Below the pieces are notes generated by a model. The model ran no database searches. It worked only from the letters and a program-made list of their open reading frames with translations, and was not told the DNA's origin. Of a stretch of 64,000 nucleotides of DNA, positions 8,888-16,782 are shown piece by piece (within the stretch, counting starts at the first letter, position 1; the number at the start of each line of letters is the position of its first letter). The stretch is from Aquimarina macrocephali JAMB N27 (GTDB lineage Bacteria > Bacteroidota > Bacteroidia > Flavobacteriales > Flavobacteriaceae), in the NCBI RefSeq assembly GCF_000520995.1, contig NZ_JACA01000022.1:124001-188000 (forward strand), given 5' to 3'. A program made the translations under genes and the position numbers.

Positions 8888-8927
8888 CAAAAGTACATAA
8901 TTCAATATCTATTGTATGAGAAACTTA
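8888..8927 (-). promoter_or_regulatory. Desaturase operon promoter with element shared with gldA
   Basis: The -7 box TACTTTTG (minus strand, 8888-8895) is followed upstream by a segment nearly identical to 6910-6950: 38 of 41 aligned columns match, with one gap and two substitutions. It contains the perfect inverted repeat CAATA-GA-TATTG, a possible operator core. Confidence 0.6.
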
Positions 8928-9102
8928 AAAAAATGATATTAACATTAAGATAATGTTGGGGTAAAATGAGAAGATAAAGGATGTGTTATCTTTATATAGG
9001 ATAAGATTTTTAATATGTCACTAATCAATTTAAAACAAATAGCCCATAATTTTCTTCATAAACTGGTTTGTCTAAGTCAGCAAATTATTTTTTTTATAGT
9101 CT

Positions 9103-9122
9103 CCCTTTTTCTTAAAAAAGGG
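9103..9122 (+). repeat. Short inverted repeat upstream of GH1 gene
   Basis: CCCTTTTT (9103-9110) and AAAAAGGG (9115-9122) form an 8-bp stem 53 bp before the glycosidase start. No T-run follows; the role is unknown. Confidence 0.35.
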
Positions 9123-9174
9123 TTGTTTAAGCATTGACATGTTATGTTTTTATTTTTTAGAATTTTAAGGCGTA

Positions 9175-10488
9175 ATGAACAAAATTAAGAGCCTTAAATG
9201 GGGAGTTGCAATTGCCGCTCATCAAACCGAAGGAGCTTATAATAAAGATGGAAAAGGTCTTTCTATTTGGGATACATTTACTCAAAAACCGTATAGGGTC
9301 AAAGATCGTTCTAATGCCAGAATAGCAACAGATTTTTATCATAGATTCGAAGAAGATATTGATCTTGCTGTTGATATTGGGCTACAGATATTTCGTTTTT
9401 CTATTTCCTGGTCAAGAATATTTCCAGAAGGTACAGGAGTAGTAAATCCAAAAGGAATCGAATATTATGATAAGGTAGTTAACTACTGTTTAAAAGTAGG
9501 TATAGAACCTTGGATTACAACATATCATTGGGATTTGCCACAAAAATTACAAGATAAAGGCGGTTGGACAAATCGGAATATTATTAGTTGGTATGCAGCA
9601 TATATAACTGTACTAAGAGATCACTTTGCAGACCGGGTAAAGCATTGGGTGTTGATTAACGAGGGGATAGTATGTATAGGAGGAGGTTATTTTCTTGGTG
9701 TACATGCTCCTGGTAAGAAAGGAATTCGCAATTTTATTTCGAGTACACATCATCTTTTATTGGCGCAAGCCGAAGGATTTAAAATTTTGAAGGAAAAAAA
9801 AGAACTTCAGGTGGGTACTGCAATAAGTTGTACTAAAATAGAACCCTATAGAAATAAGATTGCTGATCATAATGCAGCTATTAGGATTGATACATTGATG
9901 AACCGCCTGTTTATAGAGCCTCATTTAGGATTAGGATATCCCGATGATGATTTTCCGGTTCTAAAACGTATGTCCAAATATTATAAAAAAGGAGATATGG
10001 AAGCATTAAAAACGGATTTTGATTTTTGGGGAATTCAAACCTATGCAAGAGAAGTGGTAAAAGCAGCTTGGTATGTTCCATATCTTGGAGCAATCCAGGT
10101 AAAACCTGAAAAAAGAAATGTAAAAACTTCGGTGATGGGATGGGAAACATATCCAGAAGGAGTGCAGTATTTTTTAGAAAGGTTTGCTCAATATAATCCT
10201 AAAAAAACACTTTGGCTTTCTGAATGTGGAATGGCACTATCTGAAAATGAAGATGACCAGATAAGAATCGAGTATTACCAAAGAGTAATTAAAGGGATGG
10301 AAACTATGTTGGATAAAAACATAAATCTCAAAGGAATTTTACTTTGGACATTGGTGGATAATTTTGAATGGGCAGAAGGATATATTCCTAAGTTTGGGAT
10401 AATAAGTTTAGATAGAAAAACTATGCAACGCCGAATGAAAAAATCTGCACTCTGGCTAAAAAAATATTTATCAAATATAAAACTCTGA
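9175..10488 (+). CDS. Glycoside hydrolase family 1 (beta-glucosidase-like)
   Basis: A 437-residue cytoplasmic retaining beta-glycosidase of the (beta/alpha)8 GH1 fold. Family landmarks are AAHQTEGAYN near the N-terminus, SISWSRIFPEG (76-86), TYHWDLPQ (116-123), the acid/base Glu163 in LINEG, the nucleophile Glu350 in LSECG, and LLWTLVDNFEWAEGY (389-403). Both catalytic glutamates are present, but their neighbours differ from the usual T-x-N-E-P and T-E-N-G, which suggests a diverged subgroup with unusual substrate choice. No signal peptide is seen. The 3' end overlaps the convergent lrp-type gene by 18 bp. It stands alone, without polysaccharide-utilisation genes, so the substrate cannot be inferred from context. 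Confidence 0.85.
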   Translation: MNKIKSLKWGVAIAAHQTEGAYNKDGKGLSIWDTFTQKPYRVKDRSNARIATDFYHRFEEDIDLAVDIGLQIFRFSISWSRIFPEGTGVVNPKGIEYYDKVVNYCLKVGIEPWITTYHWDLPQKLQDKGGWTNRNIISWYAAYITVLRDHFADRVKHWVLINEGIVCIGGGYFLGVHAPGKKGIRNFISSTHHLLLAQAEGFKILKEKKELQVGTAISCTKIEPYRNKIADHNAAIRIDTLMNRLFIEPHLGLGYPDDDFPVLKRMSKYYKKGDMEALKTDFDFWGIQTYAREVVKAAWYVPYLGAIQVKPEKRNVKTSVMGWETYPEGVQYFLERFAQYNPKKTLWLSECGMALSENEDDQIRIEYYQRVIKGMETMLDKNINLKGILLWTLVDNFEWAEGYIPKFGIISLDRKTMQRRMKKSALWLKKYLSNIKL

Positions 10489-10932
10489 TGTGTGCTTAAT
10501 TTCCTTAAGAACAAAAGTGCTATTTAGGACACCAATATTTTCGATTTTTGAAAGCTTTGTTTTTACAAAATCATGATATTCTTCCAAACTTTTGGTGTGA
10601 ATTTTTAAAACAAAATCTACCTGCCCTGCCATATGGTAACATTCTTGTACTTCTTGTAGATTCTGAATTTGCTTTTCGAATTTTTCTATAAAAGCTTCAT
10701 TATGATAGCGCATAGAAACCTGACAAATTGTGGTAATAGCACGATCAATTAATTTTTTATCTAAGATGGCAACATATTTTTTGATGAATCCTTGTTTTTC
10801 TAGTCGCCGTATTCGCTCATATACAGGAGAAGCAGTAATGTTAAGGATTTTGGCAATTTCTTTTGCTGTTTTTTTAGAATCTTCCTGCAGGATTCTAAGT
10901 ATAGTAATGTCAGTATGATCTAATTGTTCCAT
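10471..10932 (-). CDS. Lrp/AsnC family transcriptional regulator
   Basis: A 153-residue regulator. The N-terminal helix-turn-helix (LDHTDITILRILQEDSKKTAKEIAKILNI and the recognition helix around SPVYERIRRLEKQGFI) is followed by a C-terminal RAM/ACT-like ligand-binding domain (about 70-150, with MAGQVDFVLKI). It is divergent from the threonine-degradation genes tdh-kbl. Because Lrp-type proteins control tdh-kbl in other bacteria, the context suggests it senses an amino acid such as threonine, glycine or leucine and controls that operon and itself; this is inference. The intergenic region carries a spaced 9-bp inverted repeat that overlaps its own -7 box (TACTTTTG on the minus strand, 10956-10963). 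Confidence 0.85.
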   Translation of the reverse strand: MEQLDHTDITILRILQEDSKKTAKEIAKILNITASPVYERIRRLEKQGFIKKYVAILDKKLIDRAITTICQVSMRYHNEAFIEKFEKQIQNLQEVQECYHMAGQVDFVLKIHTKSLEEYHDFVKTKLSKIENIGVLNSTFVLKEIKHTSEFYI

Positions 10933-10949
10933 TTTAATTCAAAAAAAAA

Positions 10950-11013
10950 TTACTTCAAAAGTAGAATTTAAGCTTATGTTGAAGTAAATATAGCTGAAAT
11001 TATTATAATAATT
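10950..11013. promoter_or_regulatory. Palindromes in the lrp-tdh intergenic region (probable operator)
   Basis: TTACTTCAA (10950-10958) and TTGAAGTAA (10979-10987) are a perfect inverted repeat with a 20-bp spacer. AATTATTATAATAATT (10998-11013) is a perfect 16-bp palindrome. TTAGTAAT also occurs twice, about two helical turns apart (11012 and 11034). Confidence 0.45.
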
Positions 11014-11124
11014 AGTAATTATTGCTTAATTATTTAGTAATCATGGCAGGAAAAGTTACATTTTGTACTTTGCGAAGTAAATAACACTGTTAAGTACTTG
11101 AATTTTAAAGTGAAAATAGAACAT

Positions 11125-12099
11125 ATGGAAACGATTATTTTGGTAATAGGAGCGAATGGTCAATTAGGATCTGTATTAACAGAATCTCTTAAACAAAAAT
11201 TTGGAAGCTCTAATGTAATTGCTTCTGATTTAAGATCTAGAGAAGGGTATGAAGGCTCTTTTGAAATAATCGATGCAACAGATATAAATAGAATAGAAGA
11301 GGTAGTTGTTCAATATAAAGTTACTCAGGTATACCATCTTGCGGCAATTCTTTCTGCCAAAGGAGAAGAAACACCCTTAAGAACTTGGGATATTAACATG
11401 AAAACTTTATTTAATGTACTCGAAGTTTCTAGACAACACAATATTGATAGAGTGTTTTTTCCGAGCTCTATAGCTGTTTTTGGTGAAGGAGCACCTATAG
11501 AGAATACACCAAACGATGCTTATTTGGATCCCGCTACTGTATATGGGATCAGTAAAGCAGCAGGAGAAAATTGGGCCCAATATTACTTTTTAAGATATGG
11601 GCTTGATGTTAGATCAATTCGTTACCCTGGTGTAATTGGATACCAATCATTACCAGGAGGAGGTACTACAGATTATGCAGTAGATATCTATCACAAAGCA
11701 GTTCTAGGAGAAGAATTTAGTTGTTTTTTGAAAGAAGATGCTACCTTGCCCATGATCTTTATGGAAGATGCCATACGGGCAACTTTAGAATTAATGGATG
11801 CGCCTAAAGAAGATATCAATATGAGGACTTCGTATAATATTGCAGGAATTAGCTTTTCTCCTGCAGAAGTAGTGGCAGAAATTCGTAAATTATATCCTGA
11901 TTTTAAAATCAAATATGATCCTGATTTTAGACAGGAAATTGCTGCACGTTGGCCTAAATCTATAAACGATTCTGCTGCGATTAAAGATTGGGGATGGAAA
12001 CCAGAATTTGACCTTAAATCAATCACAAGTACAATGATTCAAAAGCTAAAAGAAAAATATAAAACAGGATCAAAAAATCAGAAAACGATAGTGCTTTGA
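11125..12099 (+). CDS. tdh: L-threonine 3-dehydrogenase, SDR (epimerase-like) type
   Basis: Oxidises L-threonine to 2-amino-3-ketobutyrate with NAD+, the first step of threonine breakdown to glycine and acetyl-CoA. This is the short-chain, NAD-dependent-epimerase type known from Flavobacterium, not the zinc-dependent type of E. coli. Evidence: Rossmann motif GANGQLG near the N-terminus, active-site Y140-x3-K144 (VYGISKAAGE), Ser in FFPSSIAVFG and the substrate-loop signature YPGVIGYQSLPGGGTTDYAV. I start at 11125 (METIILVIGANG, 324 residues); an upstream in-frame TTG at 11098 adds nine residues without homology-like character. kbl follows after 57 bp. The neighbouring Lrp-type gene is the likely regulator. 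Confidence 0.88.
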   Translation: METIILVIGANGQLGSVLTESLKQKFGSSNVIASDLRSREGYEGSFEIIDATDINRIEEVVVQYKVTQVYHLAAILSAKGEETPLRTWDINMKTLFNVLEVSRQHNIDRVFFPSSIAVFGEGAPIENTPNDAYLDPATVYGISKAAGENWAQYYFLRYGLDVRSIRYPGVIGYQSLPGGGTTDYAVDIYHKAVLGEEFSCFLKEDATLPMIFMEDAIRATLELMDAPKEDINMRTSYNIAGISFSPAEVVAEIRKLYPDFKIKYDPDFRQEIAARWPKSINDSAAIKDWGWKPEFDLKSITSTMIQKLKEKYKTGSKNQKTIVL

Positions 12100-12156
12100 T
12101 GCGATGTATCTTTTCATGAAATGAAATATAACAATAAAGAATAAATACCAAGTAAC

Positions 12157-13344
12157 ATGTTTTCAAATATAAAAGACGACTTACAAAAAGAGCTGGATGA
12201 GATTATATCAGCAGGATTATATAAATCCGAAAGAATAATTACCACCCCACAAGGAGCCAGTATTGATACGACAAATACTAAAAATGTGCTAAATTTTTGT
12301 GCAAATAATTATTTAGGCCTTTCATCACATCCTGATGTAATTGATGCAGGTAAAAAAGCCATAGATTCTCATGGGTATGGATTGTCATCTGTGAGATTTA
12401 TTTGTGGAACTCAAGATATTCATAAAGAATTAGAGTATAAAACTGCTGAATTTTTGGGAATGGAAGACTGTATTTTATATGCAGCTGCTTTTGATGCTAA
12501 TGGAGGAGTGTTTGAGCCTATTCTTGGGCCAGAAGATGCTATCATCTCTGATGCGTTAAACCATGCTTCTATTATAGACGGAGTTAGGCTATGTAAAGCA
12601 AAACGTTTTAGGTACGAACATAATAATATGGTAGATCTAGAAAAGCAATTAAAATCGGCAGAAGGATGCAGACGTGTACTTATTGTGACAGATGGTTCCT
12701 TTTCTATGGATGGCACAATTGCCCAATTAGATAAAATCTGTGATCTGGCTGATCAATATGAAGCTATGGTTATGATAGACGAATGTCATTCAACTGGTTT
12801 TTTAGGAAAAACAGGTCGTGGGACACATGAGTATCGTGATGTAATGGGACGTATAGATATTATTACGGGAACCTACGGTAAAGCTTTGGGTGGTGCTTCA
12901 GGTGGATTTACTGCTGCCAGAAAAGAAATTGTAGAAATGTTAAGACAACGATCCAGACCTTATTTGTTCTCTAATACAGTAGCACCATCAATTGTAGGGG
13001 CGTCGATTAAAGTATTAGATCTGTTAAGTTCTTCTACAGTACTACGAGATAAACTAGAAGAAAATACGAAATATTTCAGATCAGAAATGACTGCAGCAGG
13101 ATTTGATATTATTCCAGGAGATCACCCTATAGTCCCGGTAATGTTGTATGAAGCAAAACTTGCACAAGAATTTGCAGCTAAATTACTTGAAGAAGGAATT
13201 TATGTTATAGGATTTTTCTATCCGGTTGTACCTAAAGGGAAAGCAAGAATTAGAGTGCAATTATCAGCTGCTCATGATCGTAATCACTTAGAAAAAGCAG
13301 TAAAAGCTTTCACTAAAGTGGGTAAAGAACTGAATGTGATATAA
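12157..13344 (+). CDS. kbl: Glycine C-acetyltransferase (2-amino-3-ketobutyrate CoA ligase)
   Basis: PLP enzyme of the alpha-oxoamine synthase family that cleaves 2-amino-3-ketobutyrate with CoA to glycine and acetyl-CoA. Its 395 residues match the family length. The Schiff-base lysine is K242 in [10 protein letters not shown]; the PLP-binding [10 protein letters not shown] (208-217), [12 protein letters not shown] and the glycine-rich [10 protein letters not shown] are also typical. Related enzymes (BioF, ALA synthase, serine palmitoyltransferase) share the fold, but adjacency to tdh makes Kbl much the best choice. It is second in the tdh-kbl operon. Confidence 0.92.
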   Translation: MFSNIKDDLQKELDEIISAGLYKSERIITTPQGASIDTTNTKNVLNFCANNYLGLSSHPDVIDAGKKAIDSHGYGLSSVRFICGTQDIHKELEYKTAEFLGMEDCILYAAAFDANGGVFEPILGPEDAIISDALNHASIIDGVRLCKAKRFRYEHNNMVDLEKQLKSAEGCRRVLIVTDGSFSMDGTIAQLDKICDLADQYEAMVMIDECHSTGFLGKTGRGTHEYRDVMGRIDIITGTYGKALGGASGGFTAARKEIVEMLRQRSRPYLFSNTVAPSIVGASIKVLDLLSSSTVLRDKLEENTKYFRSEMTAAGFDIIPGDHPIVPVMLYEAKLAQEFAAKLLEEGIYVIGFFYPVVPKGKARIRVQLSAAHDRNHLEKAVKAFTKVGKELNVI

Positions 13345-13486
13345 ATACAAACGTTTGTTAGTGTTTTAAAAAGTAGAGGATTCATAGAATACTTAGGGTT
13401 TTATTTAAAATATTTCAGTAATACCCATTAAAACATCAGGATTTGATGATAATACTCTGGTGATTATGAAAAAAATCAAAAATTAT

Positions 13487-13516
13487 TTTGAATCGTAATA
13501 GTTTTAGCTAATTTAG
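13487..13516 (+). promoter_or_regulatory. Putative promoter of the aromatic amino acid operon
   Basis: TTTG (13487-13490), 18-bp spacer, then TAATTTAG (13509-13516), one base off the TAnnTTTG consensus. Transcription would begin near 13523, about 15 bases before the leader peptide ATG. Confidence 0.4.
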
Positions 13517-13537
13517 CAACGTAATAATGATACAATA

Positions 13538-13615
13538 ATGAGCAATTTATTTACTTGGAACGGATTCTATTTTTTCTTCTTTTATTTTAAAAGCAAGATC
13601 GGGATCGTTATGTAA
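13538..13615 (+). CDS. Aromatic-amino-acid leader peptide (attenuator control peptide)
   Basis: A 25-codon open frame, ATG at 13538 and TAA at 13613-13615, ending 73 bp before pheA. It contains 7 Phe, 2 Tyr and 1 Trp, including the uninterrupted run FYFFFFYF at residues 10-17. This composition is that expected of a leader peptide whose translation senses charged tRNA-Phe and tRNA-Tyr, as PheL does in E. coli. The downstream enzymes make phenylalanine and tyrosine, which fits. It has no Shine-Dalgarno-like sequence, which is normal in this phylum. It probably has no function as a protein; ribosome position on it would choose between the two RNA structures described in the next entry. Confidence 0.75.
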   Translation: MSNLFTWNGFYFFFFYFKSKIGIVM

Positions 13616-13672
13616 ATAAATCAGCAAAATTTATAAAACTAAAATCCCGATGAAAAATCGGGATTTTTTTTT
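13597..13672 (+). promoter_or_regulatory. Transcription attenuator upstream of pheA
   Basis: Terminator: AAAATCCCGAT (13641-13651), loop GAAAA, ATCGGGATTTT (13657-13667), then a T-run to 13672; an 11-bp perfect stem. Competing antiterminator: ATCGGGAT at 13598-13605, inside the end of the leader peptide frame, is fully complementary to ATCCCGAT at 13644-13651, the left arm of the terminator. A ribosome stalled in the Phe/Tyr run (13565-13588) would leave 13598-13605 free to pair and prevent termination; a ribosome reaching the stop codon would cover it and allow termination. Confidence 0.75.
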
Positions 13673-13688
13673 GCAATAAAATTAAAAG

Positions 13689-14519
13689 ATGAAACAAAAG
13701 GTTGCTATACAAGGAATAAAAGGTTCATATCATCACGGCGTTGCTCAGGCATATTTCGGCGAAGATATAGACGTAAATGAATGTATGTCTTTTCAGGAAT
13801 TGGTCCATAGTTTAGAGCATAATAAGAGTACAGATGCTGTAATGGCAATCGAAAACTCTATTGCAGGCTCTATTATTCCTAACTATGCTTATATAGACGA
13901 GCATGATCTTACGATTAGGGGAGAGTATTTTTTACCAATTCATCACTGTTTAATGGCTTTAGATGGGCAAGAAATTTCAGATGTCAAAGAAGTATATTCT
14001 CATCCAATGGCTTTGCTACAATGTAAAGAGTTTTTTAGAGGACAACCACATATAAAATTGATTGAGGATGCAGATACGGCTGATGTTGCAAGAAGAATTC
14101 ATAAACAACAATTAGAAGGAGTTGCTGCTGTAGCAGGAGAAACTGCTGCAAATATTTATCAACTAAATATTTTAGCTAAAGAGATTCAAACTATAAAATC
14201 AAATAGTACTCGGTTTTTTATTTTAAATACAGAAGAAGAGTCTAACTCAGAAAAGAAAGATATCAATAAAGCATCTTTAAAATTTCTAACAGATCATAAA
14301 AAAGGAAGTTTAGCTACAGTGCTTAATGTAATGAGTGATTGTGGATTGAATTTAACTAAAATCCAATCATTACCTATTATTAGTATGCCTTGGAAATATT
14401 CTTTTTTTGTTGATGTAACCTTTATGGATTATGATGATTATGCTAAAGCAATGTCTATCTTAAAAATCATGGCATTAGAACTAAAAGTATTGGGTGAATA
14501 TAAAAACCAAAATGGATGA
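13689..14519 (+). CDS. pheA: Prephenate dehydratase
   Basis: Converts prephenate to phenylpyruvate in phenylalanine synthesis. The 276 residues comprise the dehydratase domain (1-185; MAIENSIAGSI, the catalytic T-R-F in NSTRFFIL) and a C-terminal ACT domain (about 195-270; GSLATVLNVMSDCGLNLTKIQS) that normally binds phenylalanine for feedback inhibition. There is no chorismate mutase domain; that activity is supplied by the fusion protein downstream. First structural gene of the aromatic operon, immediately after the attenuator; it overlaps the next gene by four bases (ATGA). Confidence 0.92.
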   Translation: MKQKVAIQGIKGSYHHGVAQAYFGEDIDVNECMSFQELVHSLEHNKSTDAVMAIENSIAGSIIPNYAYIDEHDLTIRGEYFLPIHHCLMALDGQEISDVKEVYSHPMALLQCKEFFRGQPHIKLIEDADTADVARRIHKQQLEGVAAVAGETAANIYQLNILAKEIQTIKSNSTRFFILNTEEESNSEKKDINKASLKFLTDHKKGSLATVLNVMSDCGLNLTKIQSLPIISMPWKYSFFVDVTFMDYDDYAKAMSILKIMALELKVLGEYKNQNG

Positions 14520-15712
14520 GCATTCAAACAGCAAAAAGATTAGAAACGGTAGAGGAGTATTATTTCTCTAAAAAATTGAGAGAGGTTAGAGAGCTTGTTG
14601 CTTCAGGAAAACCAGTTTTAAATATGGCTATTGGGAGTCCCGACCTGGATCCGCCAAAAGAAGTAGTGCAAGCTATCCAAGAAGCGGTACTTGTAGATGG
14701 GGCTCATAAATATCAAAGCTATCAAGGGTTGCCAGAGTTACGAGAAGCTATTGCAGATTTTTATAGTGCAAAATATCAAGTTTCCCTAAACCCTAAAAAC
14801 GAAATCTTACCCTTAATGGGGTCCAAAGAAGGAATCATGCATATTTCTCTGGCGTATCTTAATGAAGGAGATGAAGTGTTGGTTCCTAACCCTGGATATC
14901 CAACATATAGCGCAGTAACTAATTTGGTAGGTGCAAAACCAATTTTTTATGATTTAATTGAAGATAATGGATGGGAGCCAGATTTTCATAGCCTTTCAAA
15001 AAAAGATTTAAGTAAGGTGAAAATTATGTGGATAAACTATCCAAATATGCCAACAGGAGCTTCAGGGGATGTGAAGCTATTTAAAAAAATGATTGATTTT
15101 GCTAAAAAACATAGTATCCTATTGGTGAAAGATAATCCATACAGTTTTATCTTAAACGATAGTCCAACAAGTATTTTATCAATAGAAGGAGCAAAAGAAG
15201 TCACACTGGAGTTAAACTCTTTAAGCAAAACTTTTAATATGGCTGGATGGCGTGTAGGGATGGTTAGTGGTAGCTCTGATAAAATTGAAGCAATCTTAAA
15301 AGTAAAAAGCAATATGGATAGCGGTATGTTTCAGGGAATTCAAAGAGGAGCTATCGCAGCATTACGCATTTCTAATGGTTGGTATGATAAAATGAATGCA
15401 ATCTATAAAGAAAGAAGAACCTTGATATGGGAATTAGTAGATCTTTTGGGTTGTAGTTATGATAAAACTGCAAAAGGGATGTTTGTTTGGGCTAAGTTAC
15501 CAAAAGGAGTGGATGCTGTAGAATTCATAGACACTATCTTATATGAGAATGATATTTTCATCGCTCCTGGTGATATTTTCGGAAGTAATGGAAAAGGATA
15601 TATACGTTTTTCACTTTGTGTAACCAAAGAGAATATCAAAGAGGCTATAGGAAGATTTAATAAAACAGAATTGCCATTGATGAAAGATACCGTAAATCAA
15701 AACTGTAACTAG
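14516..15712 (+). CDS. Class I/II PLP aminotransferase, likely aromatic
   Basis: A 398-residue fold-type I aminotransferase. The PLP lysine is K238 in LNSLSKTFNMAGWRVG; INYPNMPTGA holds the family Asn, and the C-terminal Arg is in GYIRFSLCV. Its place between pheA and tyrA suggests that it transaminates phenylpyruvate and 4-hydroxyphenylpyruvate to Phe and Tyr. Sequence alone would also allow LL-diaminopimelate or aspartate aminotransferase activity; the operon position decides the call. It overlaps pheA by ATGA, and the next gene starts directly after its stop codon. Confidence 0.85.
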   Translation: MSIQTAKRLETVEEYYFSKKLREVRELVASGKPVLNMAIGSPDLDPPKEVVQAIQEAVLVDGAHKYQSYQGLPELREAIADFYSAKYQVSLNPKNEILPLMGSKEGIMHISLAYLNEGDEVLVPNPGYPTYSAVTNLVGAKPIFYDLIEDNGWEPDFHSLSKKDLSKVKIMWINYPNMPTGASGDVKLFKKMIDFAKKHSILLVKDNPYSFILNDSPTSILSIEGAKEVTLELNSLSKTFNMAGWRVGMVSGSSDKIEAILKVKSNMDSGMFQGIQRGAIAALRISNGWYDKMNAIYKERRTLIWELVDLLGCSYDKTAKGMFVWAKLPKGVDAVEFIDTILYENDIFIAPGDIFGSNGKGYIRFSLCVTKENIKEAIGRFNKTELPLMKDTVNQNCN

Positions 15713-16561
15713 ATGAATGTATTTGTAGTAGGGATAGGGCTAATCGGAGGTTCTTTTGCCATAGATATTAAAGCAGCTTTTAATGAAGCTAAGATTTATG
15801 GGATTGATAGAAGTGATGATAATCTAAACGAAGCACTATCATTAGGCCTTATTGATCATAAATCTAGTTTGGATACGTTGGATAAAGCAGATGTGGTTAT
15901 AGTTGCTATACCTGTAGATGCGACCGTTGAGATATTACCTTCTATTTTGGATAAAATAGATGATAATTGTTTAGTTTTTGATGCTGGTTCGACCAAGAAG
16001 AAGTTATGTAATGCGGTTGAAAACCATAACAAAAGAAGGAATTACCTGGCAGTACATCCAATTGCTGGTACAGAATTTTCTGGACCACAAGCAGCAATAG
16101 CAAACTTATATAGAGGAAAAACAAATATTATCTGTGAGGTAGAAAAAACGGCATTTAAATTACAAGAAAAAGGAATGGAGATTTTTTCCAGATTAGGTAT
16201 GCGAATTCGTTATATGGACCCTTCATCACATGATAAGCATATTGCCTACGTTTCACACTTATCACATATTAGTTCTTTTATGTTAGGTAAAACTGTGATC
16301 GAAAAAGAGAAAAATGAAAGAGATATTTTTGATATGGCTGGCAGTGGTTTTGCATCTACTGTTCGATTAGCAAAGAGTTCACCCGCTATGTGGGCGCCGA
16401 TTTTTAAGCATAATAAAGAAAATATAATAGAAACACTAGAAGAATATATTGCTAATCTTACTCAATTTAAGGAGTTGATTGAAAACGATGATTTTTTAGC
16501 AGTATATAGAGAAATGGAAGATACAAATCACATAAAGACAATTTTAAAAGGAATTGCTTAA
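15713..16561 (+). CDS. tyrA: Prephenate dehydrogenase
   Basis: Oxidative decarboxylation of prephenate to 4-hydroxyphenylpyruvate, the tyrosine branch. The 282 residues start with a Rossmann motif (VVGIGLIGGSFA), followed by DRSDDN after beta-2, which suits NAD(P) binding. The family motif HPIAGTEFSGPQAA is around residues 118-131, and the helical dimerisation domain follows (HIAYVSHLSHISSFML). No ACT or chorismate mutase domain is fused. The ATG directly follows the stop codon of the aminotransferase gene, so the two are translationally coupled. Confidence 0.9.
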   Translation: MNVFVVGIGLIGGSFAIDIKAAFNEAKIYGIDRSDDNLNEALSLGLIDHKSSLDTLDKADVVIVAIPVDATVEILPSILDKIDDNCLVFDAGSTKKKLCNAVENHNKRRNYLAVHPIAGTEFSGPQAAIANLYRGKTNIICEVEKTAFKLQEKGMEIFSRLGMRIRYMDPSSHDKHIAYVSHLSHISSFMLGKTVIEKEKNERDIFDMAGSGFASTVRLAKSSPAMWAPIFKHNKENIIETLEEYIANLTQFKELIENDDFLAVYREMEDTNHIKTILKGIA

Positions 16562-16782
16562 ACTTGGGCTATGCATTATAACTTCGTTATGAGACTTGAA
16601 AATACTATAAAATATGACATTTTCTTTGTTTTAGCATAGCATCGCTACGGTTAAACTGAAAAATGTAGTGCAACGGTATATTTTGAAGTAGTTTTTAAGG
16701 CGTAATAGATTTTCTAATGCATAATCCGGGTTAAACTATAAAACCAATACAAACTTTAATAAATTAAGAATAAAAAATAAAA

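Larger units (their letters stand above)
8776..9174. other. Intergenic region between desaturase and glycosidase genes
   Basis: 399 bp without a credible gene. It holds the desaturase promoter element (8888-8927, minus strand) and a short hairpin (9103-9122) in front of the glycosidase gene. The rest is AT-rich and shows no other structure I can support. Confidence 0.6.

Noticed and set aside
16562..16782. ATAACTTCGTTAT in the tyrA-DAHP synthase gap resembles half of a loxP-type recombination site.
   Set aside because: Only a 5-bp inverted repeat with a TTC loop; there is no second arm and no recombinase gene nearby. It is most likely a chance match.
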